Shown one piece after another: positions 1 to 6,768 of a stretch of 13,688 bases of DNA. Source of the stretch: an uncultured Elusimicrobiales bacterium (GTDB lineage: Bacteria > Elusimicrobiota > Elusimicrobia > Elusimicrobiales > Elusimicrobiaceae); assembly GCA_910576915.1 (NCBI GenBank), contig CAJTJT010000023.1, positions 1 through 13,688 of the forward strand. The letters run 5' to 3'. Position numbers and translations under genes: made by a program. The notes under the pieces were generated by a model. That model did not search any database and was not told the origin of the DNA. It saw nothing but the letters and a program-made list of their open reading frames with translations. Every line of letters starts with the position of its first letter. Position 1 is the first letter of the stretch.

Positions 1-24
1 CGTTCCACGCCTGGCTAGTAAGGA

Positions 25-37
25 GGGGCAGGGCCCC
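25..37 (+). other. GC-rich hairpin at left edge, possible 3' end of an upstream gene or RNA
   Basis: GGGGC (25-29) can pair with GCCCC (33-37) around an AGG loop. It lies just upstream of the terminator at 49-67. No reading frame through bases 1-40 can be recognised as a protein end: frame 1 stops after five codons and frame 3 stops at 41-43. The stretch could be the 3' end of a structured RNA or the tail of a gene outside the window. The sequence AGGGCCCC resembles the 3' strand of some SRP RNAs, but too little is visible to name it. Confidence 0.2.
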
Positions 38-48
38 AATGTGAAAAA

Positions 49-67
49 CCCCCGGCTATGCCGGGGG
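49..67 (+). terminator. Intrinsic terminator upstream of uvrB
   Basis: A perfect 8-bp stem, CCCCCGGC (49-56) with GCCGGGGG (60-67), closes a TAT loop. It is followed on the + strand by the T-rich run ATATTTATTT and on the - strand by TTTTT. It should end transcription entering from the left and so insulate uvrB. The A5 before the stem makes it usable in both directions, although no minus-strand gene is visible that needs it. Confidence 0.75.
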
Positions 68-93
68 ATATTTATTTATGTCTGCAAGATAGG

Positions 94-99
94 TAAAAT
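94..99 (+). promoter_or_regulatory. -10 box of uvrB, apparently leaderless
   Basis: TAAAAT (5/6 match to TATAAT) ends 6 nt before the uvrB ATG at 106, which puts the expected transcription start at or next to the A of the start codon. No Shine-Dalgarno sequence precedes the ATG at normal spacing. The -35 region is weak: TTTATT at 71-76 with a 17-nt spacer. Confidence 0.5.
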
Positions 100-105
100 A
101 AAAAT

Positions 106-2109
106 ATGGAACGCTTTAAACTCGTATCTAATTTTAAGCCGGCGGGGGACCAGCCCAAAGCCATTGAAGCCTTAACGCAAGGCGTGCTGGCGGGTAAAAA
201 ACGCCAAACGCTTTTGGGCGTAACGGGTTCCGGAAAAACGTTTACGATGGCCAACGTCATCGAGCGGCTGAATAAGCCGACGCTTATTTTGTCGCCCAAC
301 AAAGTGCTGGCCGCGCAGTTATACGCCGAGTTTAAGCAGTTCTTTCCCGAAAACGCCGTCGAGTATTTTATTTCCTATTACGATTATTACCAGCCCGAAG
401 CGTATATCCCGCAGACGGATACGTATATCGAAAAAGACTCCGCCGTCAACGAACATATCGACAAACTGCGCCTGAAAGCTACTACATCGCTGACAGCGCG
501 CAAAGACGTTATCGTCGTGGCGTCCGTGTCATGCATTTATAACATCGGTTCGCCGGATTCTTTCCGCGAAATGCGTATTTACGTTAAAAAAGGGGCGGAA
601 ATGACGCGCGCGCAGCTTTCGGGGCGGCTCATCAAAATCCAGTATCACCGGGACGAAATGGAATTTACGTCCGGCCGGTTCCGTCTGCGCGGGCCGAATG
701 TGGATATCATGACGCCCTACAGCCAAAACGCGCTTCGCATTGAAATTGCGGGCAAAACCATCGCGCATATTTACGAAATCCACCCCGTTACGGGCAATGT
801 GCTTGCGGAACTGGAAGAAGCGTGGATTTACCCGGCCAAACATTTCGTGGCGACGGATGAAGATACATATAACGCCATTGAACAAATCCGGCGGGACCTG
901 GATATCCGCCATGCCGAACTTATCAAAATGGGCAAAGAAATGGAAGCCTACCGCTTAAAACAGCGCACGGAATACGATATCGAAATGCTGCTCACGGCGG
1001 GTTTTTGCTCCGGCATTGAAAACTATTCGCGCTATATGGACGGCCGCAAACCGGGCGAACGTCCGTCGTGTCTGCTGGATTATTTCAAACGGTATGACGA
1101 TTTTTTGATGATGGTGGACGAATCCCACGTCGCGCTGCCGCAGGTACGCGGTATGTTCAACGGGGACCGTGCGCGAAAACAGATGCTGGTGGATTTCGGT
1201 TTCCGCCTGCCGTCCGCGCTTGATAACCGTCCGCTTAAATTTGACGAGTTTGAAAGTCTGCTTCCGTCTACGGTGTTTGTGTCGGCCACACCCGGCCCGT
1301 ACGAATTAACCGTCAGCGGAAACGAAATTGTGGAACAGGTCATCCGTCCCACGGGGCTCGTGGACCCAAAAGTAATTTTGCACCCCACTGCCGGACAAAT
1401 CGACCACCTGGTGGACAAAATCAACGAACATAAAGAAAAAGGCGAACGCACGCTGGTTTTGGCGCTTACCAAAAAAACGGCGGAAGATTTGAGCGCGTAT
1501 TTTACGGAAAAAAATATCAAAACGCGGTATTTGCATTCGGATATTGAGTCGCTGGACCGCGTGGAAATTTTAAAAGAATTCCGCCAGGGCAAGTTTGACG
1601 TTCTCGTCGGCATTAACCTCCTGCGCGAAGGGATTGATATCCCGCAGGTGGGGCTGGTGGCCATTTTAGGCGCGGATAACGAAGGGTTCCTGCGCAACAC
1701 CACGACGCTGATTCAGATTTCGGGCCGCGCGGCGCGCAACGCGGGCGGCGAAGTGATCCTGTATGCGGACCGAAAAACCGATTCCATTAAATACGCCATG
1801 AACGAAATGGACCGCCGCCGCAAACTGCAGGAAGCGTATAATAAAGAACACGGCATTACGCCCAAGACCATCCAAAAAACGGAAGTGGAATTAAAAGAAT
1901 TTGAACAGCAAACCAAAACAAGCGCGTTTGGCATTTTAAGCGAAACCCTGCCGGAGCCGACGCTTAAAAACATTAAATCGGTGGAGAAAGACATCGAAGA
2001 ACAAATGCGCCAGGCGGCGGACGCGCTTAACTTTGAACTGGCTGCCGAACTGCGCGACCGGTTGTTTGAAATCCGCCAAATGAGCGTAAAAAGCGGCAAG
2101 AAAAAGTAG
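106..2109 (+). CDS. uvrB: UvrABC excinuclease subunit B (UvrB)
   Basis: UvrB is the damage-verifying helicase-like subunit of nucleotide excision repair. It is loaded by UvrA2 and recruits UvrC for dual incision. The 667-residue length matches the family (E. coli 673). Visible landmarks are a Q-motif region GDQPKAIEAL (14-23), Walker A GVTGSGKT (38-45), the damage-probing beta-hairpin starting YYDYYQPEAYIP (91-102), the DESH Walker B box (338-341), helicase motif VI QISGRAARN, and a C-terminal UVR domain (about 628-663) that contacts UvrC. The start at 106 gives the usual short N-terminus before the GDQP motif. A -10-like TAAAAT ends 6 nt upstream and there is no Shine-Dalgarno, so the mRNA is probably leaderless. 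The gene is followed after 41 bp by the biotin-ligase-like gene, which has its own -10 box. Nothing is truncated. Identification is secure. Confidence 0.98.
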   Translation: MERFKLVSNFKPAGDQPKAIEALTQGVLAGKKRQTLLGVTGSGKTFTMANVIERLNKPTLILSPNKVLAAQLYAEFKQFFPENAVEYFISYYDYYQPEAYIPQTDTYIEKDSAVNEHIDKLRLKATTSLTARKDVIVVASVSCIYNIGSPDSFREMRIYVKKGAEMTRAQLSGRLIKIQYHRDEMEFTSGRFRLRGPNVDIMTPYSQNALRIEIAGKTIAHIYEIHPVTGNVLAELEEAWIYPAKHFVATDEDTYNAIEQIRRDLDIRHAELIKMGKEMEAYRLKQRTEYDIEMLLTAGFCSGIENYSRYMDGRKPGERPSCLLDYFKRYDDFLMMVDESHVALPQVRGMFNGDRARKQMLVDFGFRLPSALDNRPLKFDEFESLLPSTVFVSATPGPYELTVSGNEIVEQVIRPTGLVDPKVILHPTAGQIDHLVDKINEHKEKGERTLVLALTKKTAEDLSAYFTEKNIKTRYLHSDIESLDRVEILKEFRQGKFDVLVGINLLREGIDIPQVGLVAILGADNEGFLRNTTTLIQISGRAARNAGGEVILYADRKTDSIKYAMNEMDRRRKLQEAYNKEHGITPKTIQKTEVELKEFEQQTKTSAFGILSETLPEPTLKNIKSVEKDIEEQMRQAADALNFELAAELRDRLFEIRQMSVKSGKKK

Positions 2110-2138
2110 CCGCGTCCGCGCGAAGAGCGTTAAATTGG

Positions 2139-2144
2139 TAAAAT
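2139..2144 (+). promoter_or_regulatory. Extended -10 box of the biotin-ligase-like gene
   Basis: TAAAAT preceded by TGG forms an extended -10 (TGn-TATAAT type). It ends exactly 6 nt before the ATG at 2151, with no Shine-Dalgarno in between. The geometry is identical to that of uvrB and suggests a leaderless transcript. No -35 match is visible. Confidence 0.5.
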
Positions 2145-2150
2145 ATAACT

Positions 2151-2723
2151 ATGGAAGAAACTTTACCTTTGCAATCCGTTACCAAAGTTATCGGCCTGGA
2201 ATGTGTGCTCAGCACGCAAACGCTGGCCAGAGAGCTTGCCCAAAGCGGCGAAGAACACGGCACCCTGGTGCTGGCGTGCTGCCAGTCGCAGGCCTGCGGG
2301 CGGGACGCCCGTCCGTTCCCCGCGGCGGAAGGCGGCGTTTATTTTACGCTGATTCTCCGCCCCAACAAATGCGCGTGCCAGGCAGCTTCGCTGGGCGTTA
2401 AAGCGGCCGAAGCCGTGGCGCAGACCGTCAGCTCCGTTTTTGAAGTAAAAACCAAAGTTAAACCGTGCGGCGACGTGCTGGCGTGGGACGCCAAAAACCG
2501 CGCGTGGAAAAAAATCTGCGGCGTATGGACGGAAGCGGACGCAGACTGGATGTTGGTTGGGGTGGGCGTACATGTAAACGACCGCATCCCCGCTTCGCAA
2601 AAAGACATTTGCGTAAGTTTAAAACAGCTGATCGGTTCCGAAACCAGCAAAGAGCTGTTTTTGGATGAACTGTTAGAAAATTTTTGGAAGCATTACGCGC
2701 ACTGGCTCCAATCGGCGCGTTAG
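2151..2723 (+). CDS. Divergent biotin--protein ligase (BirA catalytic-domain) family protein
   Basis: This 190-residue protein fits the BPL/LplA/LipB catalytic fold. It has an N-terminal ST(N/Q) region (21-23), GTLVLACCQ (37-45) as in the biotin-loop strand, GGVYFTLILRP (61-71), and GVGVHVN (137-143) matching the GIGINVN signature. Biotin ligases make biotinyl-AMP and transfer it to a lysine of BCCP-type carriers. There is no N-terminal HTH, so a BirA-like repressor role is unlikely. The C-terminal SH3-like domain also seems missing, because the protein stops just after the helix preceding it. The hallmark loop GRGRRGR reads ACGRDAR (48-54), and KWPND reads KPCGD (104-108). The loop Arg aligning with E. 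coli R118 (R51) and the catalytic-type Lys (K121, in KICG) are kept. It could be a functional lineage-specific ligase, a lipoate-ligase-like enzyme, or a decayed one. The start is set by the -10 box at 2139-2144. Confidence 0.72.
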   Translation: MEETLPLQSVTKVIGLECVLSTQTLARELAQSGEEHGTLVLACCQSQACGRDARPFPAAEGGVYFTLILRPNKCACQAASLGVKAAEAVAQTVSSVFEVKTKVKPCGDVLAWDAKNRAWKKICGVWTEADADWMLVGVGVHVNDRIPASQKDICVSLKQLIGSETSKELFLDELLENFWKHYAHWLQSAR

Positions 2724-2735
2724 GTTTTCTAAATA

Positions 2736-2770
2736 AAAAGCCCGCTCGTAAGAGCGGGCTTTTTGTTGTT
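2736..2770. terminator. Bidirectional intrinsic terminator
   Basis: A perfect 12-bp stem, 2736-2747 with 2752-2763 (core GCCCGCTC/GAGCGGGC), has a GTAA loop. It is flanked by A4 and T5 so that a U-tract follows on either strand. It sits between the convergent biotin-ligase-like gene (ends 2723) and the receiver gene (ends 2782) and should terminate both. Confidence 0.9.
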
Positions 2771-2781
2771 CTTGGTGGAAA

Positions 2782-3147
2782 TCAGTCGCCTAAAGATTGT
2801 TTTACTTTGGCTACAAAATCCGTCAGCACGAAAGGCTTGGAGCAGAATCCTTTTACCTGCGGGTACGGCATAAACATTTTTTCGGATTCTACCAGTGCGG
2901 ACGTGATAATAACGGGCGTGGAAGAGAGGGTATCGTCTTCGCCCATAATGCGCACAATGCTGGCTCCGTCCAAGCCGGGCAGCATAACGTCCAAAATCAC
3001 CAAATGCGGATGGACGGTTTTCATCGCGGCGATAGCGTCGCGTCCCGTTTGGCAGGAGTGCACTTCGTATCCTTCGCGCGTCAATACGAGTTGTAAAAGT
3101 TCAATGATGCTGACTTCGTCTTCTACGATTAAAATTCTCTTTTTCAT
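2782..3147 (-). CDS. Stand-alone receiver-domain response regulator (CheY-like)
   Basis: A single phosphoacceptor domain of 121 residues with no output domain. The acidic pair E9-D10 coordinates Mg2+. D53 (in LVILDVMLPG) is the expected phosphorylation site, T82/S83 is the switch residue, and K104 (in CSKPF) is the conserved lysine. Such proteins relay phosphate or act by protein contacts, as in chemotaxis, twitching or phosphorelay systems. No kinase lies in the window, so the partner is unknown. I chose ATG 3147, which has GGGA six nt upstream, over an in-frame TTG at 3159, because the receiver fold begins right at MKKRILIVEDE. The gene is transcribed away from tilS from an overlapping divergent promoter (TATAAT at 3180-3175) and ends at the shared bidirectional terminator. 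Function beyond phosphotransfer cannot be read from the sequence. Confidence 0.93.
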   Translation of the reverse strand: MKKRILIVEDEVSIIELLQLVLTREGYEVHSCQTGRDAIAAMKTVHPHLVILDVMLPGLDGASIVRIMGEDDTLSSTPVIITSALVESEKMFMPYPQVKGFCSKPFVLTDFVAKVKQSLGD

Positions 3148-3174
3148 ACCTTGTCCCAATACTCCTATTTATTT

Positions 3175-3180
3175 ATTATA
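3175..3180 (-). promoter_or_regulatory. -10 box of the receiver gene
   Basis: A perfect TATAAT on the minus strand (plus-strand ATTATA, 3175-3180). The expected start near 3168 gives a short leader containing AGGAG. It overlaps the tilS -10 box on the opposite strand. No clear -35 is present at 16-18 nt. Confidence 0.55.
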
Positions 3181-3182
3181 CT
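3177..3182 (+). promoter_or_regulatory. -10 box of tilS, apparently leaderless
   Basis: TATACT (5/6) ends 7 nt before the tilS ATG at 3190. There is no Shine-Dalgarno. It shares four base pairs with the divergent TATAAT of the receiver gene, so RNA polymerase probably cannot open both promoters at once. Confidence 0.45.
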
Positions 3183-3189
3183 TTTTTAT

Positions 3190-3924
3190 ATGACAAAAAA
3201 AAGGTTTAACGCTTCCGTTCTTCCCCGTATGCGCGCTTTTGCCGGGCGGCTGATTGCCCGGGGCGATGCCGTGTTGGTGGGCCTCAGCGGCGGGGCGGAC
3301 TCGGTGTGTCTGCTGCATTTTTTACGTTATTTGGCGCGGGAAAAACATTTTGCCTTGGCGGCCGTACACGTCAATCACGGCCTGCGCGGCAAAGACGCGC
3401 TGGCGGACCAGCGCTTCTGCAAGACGTTGTGTAAAGAACTGGATATCCCCTTTTTTGGTGAAAAAGTAAACGTTAAAAAATTGGCCAAAGAACTTGATTT
3501 AAGCCCCGAACACGCCGCCCGCAAGGCCCGGTACGAAGCCTTTTTAAAAGCTGCCCGCGCGTGGGGCGCCACCAAGCTGGCGCTCGGCCACCATCTGGAC
3601 GACCAGGCCGAAACCGTCCTTTTAAACCTGCTGCGCGGCACCAAAGCCAAAGGGTTGGCGGGAATCCCCGTGCGGCGCGCGCTTGATAAGAATGTGGAAA
3701 TCATCCGTCCGCTTTTGTGCGTTACGCGCGCGGAAACGGAAGAATACCTGTGCCAAAACGGCCTTTCTTTCGTAACGGATAAAACCAACACGGACGACGC
3801 TTTCACCCGCAACTGGGTGCGCGGCACGCTCCTGCCGATGCTGGAAATAAAACAGCCGCAAATCCGCGCGCATTTGGCGCTTGTATCGCAGGATATGGCG
3901 GCGCTGCTGGAAAAAATCAAATGA
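3190..3924 (+). CDS. tilS: tRNA(Ile)-lysidine synthase (TilS), short form
   Basis: TilS converts C34 of the tRNA-Ile CAU anticodon to lysidine using ATP and lysine, so that AUA is read as Ile. It is normally essential. The N-terminal PP-loop ATPase is clear: SGGADS (33-38), VNHGLRG (61-67), the GHHLDDQAETVLLNLLRG block, and FTRNWVRGTLLPML near the C-terminus. With the ATG at 3190 the protein is 244 residues, essentially the catalytic domain alone. E. coli TilS has about 430 residues with extra C-terminal domains, and Aquifex-type proteins are just over 300. The upstream in-frame TTG at 3151 would add 13 unconserved residues and start upstream of the -10 box, so I rejected it. The stop TGA overlaps the next gene's ATG (ATGA), implying translational coupling. 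Confidence 0.93.
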   Translation: MTKKRFNASVLPRMRAFAGRLIARGDAVLVGLSGGADSVCLLHFLRYLAREKHFALAAVHVNHGLRGKDALADQRFCKTLCKELDIPFFGEKVNVKKLAKELDLSPEHAARKARYEAFLKAARAWGATKLALGHHLDDQAETVLLNLLRGTKAKGLAGIPVRRALDKNVEIIRPLLCVTRAETEEYLCQNGLSFVTDKTNTDDAFTRNWVRGTLLPMLEIKQPQIRAHLALVSQDMAALLEKIK

Positions 3925-4496
3925 TGCTCCCCGATTATTTTGACGGACAGACTTTTACTTCCCTGCGCACTTTTCCGGCGGCGGAAAAGGACGCCGTTTT
4001 CTGCGGGTGTACGTTTGCCGGGTGCGTGTTCCAGGAGGCGGATTTATCTTCTTTTACGTTTGAAGACTGCGTGTTTGAAACGTGCAATTTGTCTTTGGCG
4101 CGCGTGGCGGGCACGGCTTTTAAAAATGTGCGGTTTGAGGAATGTAAAATCCAGGGTGTTAATTTTTTTGAATGCTGCCGCACGGTACTTTCCATGCGGT
4201 TTGTAAAGTGTGATTTGCGGTGCGCTTCGTTTGACGGCCTGCCGCTTCGCAAAACGGTGTTTGAAGACTGTTCCCTGCGCGAAGTGCAGTTTGCGCGCGC
4301 GGATTTAACGGGCTCCTCTTTTACCCGGTGCGATTTGGCCCGCGCCGCTTTTTTGCATACCAATCTGGAAAAAACGGATTTTTCCACCGCCTATAATTTC
4401 ACGCTGGACCCGGATGCCAACCGCCTGCGCAAAGCCAGGTTTTCCGTCTACGGTTTGCCGGGATTGTTGGAAAAATACGGGCTGGAAGTGGAATAA
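3921..4496 (+). CDS. Pentapeptide-repeat protein (Qnr/McbG-like right-handed beta-helix)
   Basis: This 191-residue protein consists almost entirely of A(D/N)LxX-type pentapeptide repeats, such as EADLSSFTFEDCVFETCNL and RADLTGSSFTRCDLARAAF. These should fold into a right-handed quadrilateral beta-helix. The C-terminus, STAYNFTLDPDANRLRKARFS followed by YGLPGLLEKYGLEVE, resembles the conserved tail of stand-alone Qnr/McbG-related pentapeptide proteins, some of which mimic DNA and protect gyrase from quinolones or microcins. Whether this one binds a topoisomerase cannot be told from sequence. Its ATG overlaps the tilS stop by 4 nt, so it is co-transcribed and probably translationally coupled. 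ATG 3924 is a second possible start, one codon in. No signal peptide is visible, so it is cytoplasmic. It is cysteine-rich for its class. The gene ends flush against the convergent gene at 4497. Confidence 0.9.
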   Translation: MMLPDYFDGQTFTSLRTFPAAEKDAVFCGCTFAGCVFQEADLSSFTFEDCVFETCNLSLARVAGTAFKNVRFEECKIQGVNFFECCRTVLSMRFVKCDLRCASFDGLPLRKTVFEDCSLREVQFARADLTGSSFTRCDLARAAFLHTNLEKTDFSTAYNFTLDPDANRLRKARFSVYGLPGLLEKYGLEVE

Positions 4497-5276
4497 CTAT
4501 TTTAACTCGTCGAGATTTTGGTAGTCCATATCGTCGCGGATGCCAAACCGCGTCAAACAAAAATCGTATTTGATAGGGTCGTCGGGACAGCATTTTTTAA
4601 ACGCGCGGGAGATTTCCAGCGCGGTCGTCATGTCCGCCGCGTTGCGTTTGGTCAGTTTTAATTTGCGCGCGATGCGGTGCATGTGTACGTCCAGCGGAAC
4701 GATTAAATGCGCGGGCGAAACGCGTTCCCAGCCGCCGGGGTCCACTGCATCTTTGCGTACCATCCAGCGCAAAAATAAGTTGAGCCGCTTGAGCGCGCTG
4801 TTTTTGTCCGGGTCCGGGATGAGGGAGTGCAAATCCGCCCCGGCGCGCAGTTCGCGCGCAAAATGGCGCAGGGCGGGCAGGACGGTGCCGTCTTCTTCCC
4901 GGTAATTTTGTAAAAAGCAGTTTTCAAGCGAGCCGTATTTTTGCAGCACCCGCCGCACCGCGCACAAAAACGCGCAAAATTCTTCTTCCCCGGTAAAACG
5001 GTATCGGAATCCTTTAAAAGTCCGCCTAAGCCGCGCGGGCGGCGTTTGCGTGATAAACGCATAAGGTCCGTCCGTCATTTGCCCCAAAATTCCGTTTACG
5101 TTTTTTAAAATCTGTTTTACGTTGCCGTACGCAAAGCACGCGGCAATCAGCGCGGCCAGTTCCCGGTCCGCCGGGGACGTATAGCGGGACAAAAATTCCA
5201 GCGGGTCCGGGCTGATGAGTTCCGGGCGGGTGTACAGCGCGTAAACGCGTTCCAAAAAAAGGGCCGTTTTTTTCAT
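4497..5276 (-). CDS. TIGR02757 (DUF2400) family protein, HhH-GPD-like fold
   Basis: This 259-residue cytoplasmic protein belongs to the TIGR02757/DUF2400 family. Signatures are the N-terminal RELAALIAACFAYGNVKQILKNV block, RYRFTGEEE, NLFLRWMVRKD, the core VPLDVHMHRIARKLKLTKRN, and the C-terminal DDPIKYDFCLTRFGI. The VPLDVHMHRIA segment resembles the helix after the helix-hairpin-helix in endonuclease III-type glycosylases. The iron-sulfur cysteine cluster of EndoIII is not visible, and no biochemical activity is established for the family as far as I know. A DNA-repair role is inference. A -10-like TAGAAT (5289-5284), preceded by TGG, ends 7 nt before the ATG, suggesting a leaderless transcript. 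The gene is divergent from murE across only 34 bp. Its stop TAG directly abuts the TAA of the pentapeptide gene, with no terminator between them. Confidence 0.85.
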   Translation of the reverse strand: MKKTALFLERVYALYTRPELISPDPLEFLSRYTSPADRELAALIAACFAYGNVKQILKNVNGILGQMTDGPYAFITQTPPARLRRTFKGFRYRFTGEEEFCAFLCAVRRVLQKYGSLENCFLQNYREEDGTVLPALRHFARELRAGADLHSLIPDPDKNSALKRLNLFLRWMVRKDAVDPGGWERVSPAHLIVPLDVHMHRIARKLKLTKRNAADMTTALEISRAFKKCCPDDPIKYDFCLTRFGIRDDMDYQNLDELK

Positions 5277-5283
5277 TTCCTAC

Positions 5284-5289
5284 ATTCTA
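5284..5289 (-). promoter_or_regulatory. Extended -10 box of the TIGR02757-family gene
   Basis: TAGAAT preceded by TGG on the minus strand ends 7 nt before the ATG at 5276. It lies back to back with the murE -10 box at 5299-5304 in a 34-bp divergent spacer, so any -35 contacts would fall inside the opposite gene. Confidence 0.45.
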
Positions 5290-5298
5290 CCAATTTGA

Positions 5299-5304
5299 TA
5301 CCAT
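5299..5304 (+). promoter_or_regulatory. Extended -10 box of murE-murD
   Basis: TACCAT preceded by TGA (extended -10) ends exactly 6 nt before the murE ATG at 5311. No Shine-Dalgarno lies between. The geometry is the same as for uvrB and the biotin-ligase-like gene. Confidence 0.45.
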
Positions 5305-5310
5305 AACTAT

Positions 5311-6768
5311 ATGTCAGACAGTATTGTATTGGAAAAAGCCCGCCAGGCCGGGCTCAGCATTACGGGGCTTACGTTCCGCTCGCAGGACGTACGCCCGGGA
5401 TTCGTTTTTTTTGCTTTAAAAGGGGCGAATGTGGACGGAAACCAATTCGTGGCGGACGCGGTCACACGCGGCGCGGCGATGGTTGTTTCCTCGTTTGCGC
5501 CCAAAGAACCGTGTTCCGTTTTGTATTACCAATCGGACGATATTGACCGCGACATGGCCGACGCCGCTTACGAATTTTACGGCCGCCCGTCCGACGCGAT
5601 GAAAATGATCGGCGTGACGGGTACCAAAGGCAAAACGTCTATCGCGTATTTGATTGAATCCGTTTTGTCCGGCGCGGGGGAGAAAGTCGGTGCGCTGGGT
5701 ACGGTCAGTTACCGCATCGCGGGGCGCAAAATTTGCTCCGCGCCCAACACTACGCCCGCGGCCCTGCCGCTGTTTGAACTGCTGGCGCAGATGAAACGGG
5801 AAAAATGTTCGTCTGTGGTGATGGAAGTTTCGTCCCACTCGCTGGAACTCCAGCGCGTGCGCCATATTTGGTACGATACCGCCGTATTTACCAACCTCCA
5901 GCGCGACCATTTGGATTTTCACCATACGTTCGAAAATTATTTTTTGGCCAAACAAAAACTGTTTGAAAATTTGGCCAATTTATCCAACCCGAAACAAAAC
6001 CGCACTGCCGTTATCAATGCGGACGACCCGTACGGACGGCGTTTGCTGGAATTGTTAAAAGGCCGCGTAAAGACCGTCACGTTCGGGCTGGAAAACGAGG
6101 CGGATTTAAAGGCGGAAAACATCCGCGAATTTTTGACGCATACCGAATTTACGGTCGGCGGCGTAAAAGCCAAAATCAATTTACTCGGGCGGCATAACGT
6201 GTATAACGCGTTGGCGGCCTGGGCCGCGTGCGCCGCAAACGGCGTAGCGCAGGAAGACATTATCCGCGGGCTGGCCGCGCTTCCCGGCGTTCCGGGACGC
6301 ATGGAGCGCGTGGACGAAGGACAGAACTTTTTTACGTTTGTGGATTTTGCGTATACGGACGAATCTCTGCAGCGTGCGTTTAAAACGGTGGAGCCGTTTA
6401 AAAAAGGCCGCGTCCTGTTGGTGTTCGGCTGCGGCGGCCAGCGGGACCGCACCAAACGCCCGCTGATGGGCCGCACCGCGTGTACGAACGCGGACCGCGT
6501 GTTTTTGACGAACGACAACCCGCGCTGCGAGGATCCGAACCAAATTTTTACCGATATTTTGGCCGGTATGAAAGAGTTTTCCAATTATGAAATCGTGCCG
6601 GACCGCGCCGAAGCCATCGGCCGCGCGCTGGCCGCCGCCAAAGAAAACGATATCGTGATTGTGGCCGGAAAAGGACACGAAGATTATCAAATCGTAGGTA
6701 CGGAAAAGCGTCATTTTTCAGACCAGGAAACCGTCCGCGCGTTTTTAAAGGGAGAAAAGCATGTTTAA
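5311..6768 (+). CDS. murE: UDP-MurNAc-L-Ala-D-Glu--2,6-diaminopimelate ligase (MurE)
   Basis: MurE is the cytoplasmic Mur ligase adding the third residue of the peptidoglycan stem peptide. The 485-residue protein shows the Mur N-terminal uridine-binding domain (about 20-90), the ATP-binding GVTGTKGKTS loop (101-110), the central TNLQRDHLDFHHTFENY block, the GRHNVYNALAA segment, and PGVPGRMERVD opening the C-terminal domain. The DNPR motif (402-405, DNPRCEDP) is the signature of meso-diaminopimelate-adding enzymes as opposed to lysine-adding ones, so a DAP-type wall is expected. There is no Shine-Dalgarno, and a -10-like box ends 6 nt upstream (leaderless candidate). The last 8 nt overlap murD. 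The mraY and murF genes commonly found between murE and murD are absent, so the dcw cluster is split here. Confidence 0.97.
   Translation: MSDSIVLEKARQAGLSITGLTFRSQDVRPGFVFFALKGANVDGNQFVADAVTRGAAMVVSSFAPKEPCSVLYYQSDDIDRDMADAAYEFYGRPSDAMKMIGVTGTKGKTSIAYLIESVLSGAGEKVGALGTVSYRIAGRKICSAPNTTPAALPLFELLAQMKREKCSSVVMEVSSHSLELQRVRHIWYDTAVFTNLQRDHLDFHHTFENYFLAKQKLFENLANLSNPKQNRTAVINADDPYGRRLLELLKGRVKTVTFGLENEADLKAENIREFLTHTEFTVGGVKAKINLLGRHNVYNALAAWAACAANGVAQEDIIRGLAALPGVPGRMERVDEGQNFFTFVDFAYTDESLQRAFKTVEPFKKGRVLLVFGCGGQRDRTKRPLMGRTACTNADRVFLTNDNPRCEDPNQIFTDILAGMKEFSNYEIVPDRAEAIGRALAAAKENDIVIVAGKGHEDYQIVGTEKRHFSDQETVRAFLKGEKHV

Noticed and set aside
3151..3189. Upstream TTG start for tilS
   Set aside because: It would add 13 unconserved residues, overlap the divergent promoter and start before the tilS -10 box. 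ATG 3190 gives a normal TilS N-terminus.
2782..3193. Plus-strand frame across the receiver gene (2684-3193)
   Set aside because: It crosses the terminator at 2736-2763 and is antisense to an intact receiver with all phosphorylation residues.
3375..3920. Long open frames on the strand opposite tilS, uvrB, xseA and rarA
   Set aside because: They overlap well-supported genes completely and show no recognisable domains. They are typical shadows of GC-rich third codon positions.
3190..3924. TilS as a frameshifted pseudogene because of its length
   Set aside because: The frame is intact, the N-terminal motifs are complete, and the stop overlaps the next start in a normal ATGA coupling. No further TilS-like sequence follows in another frame.
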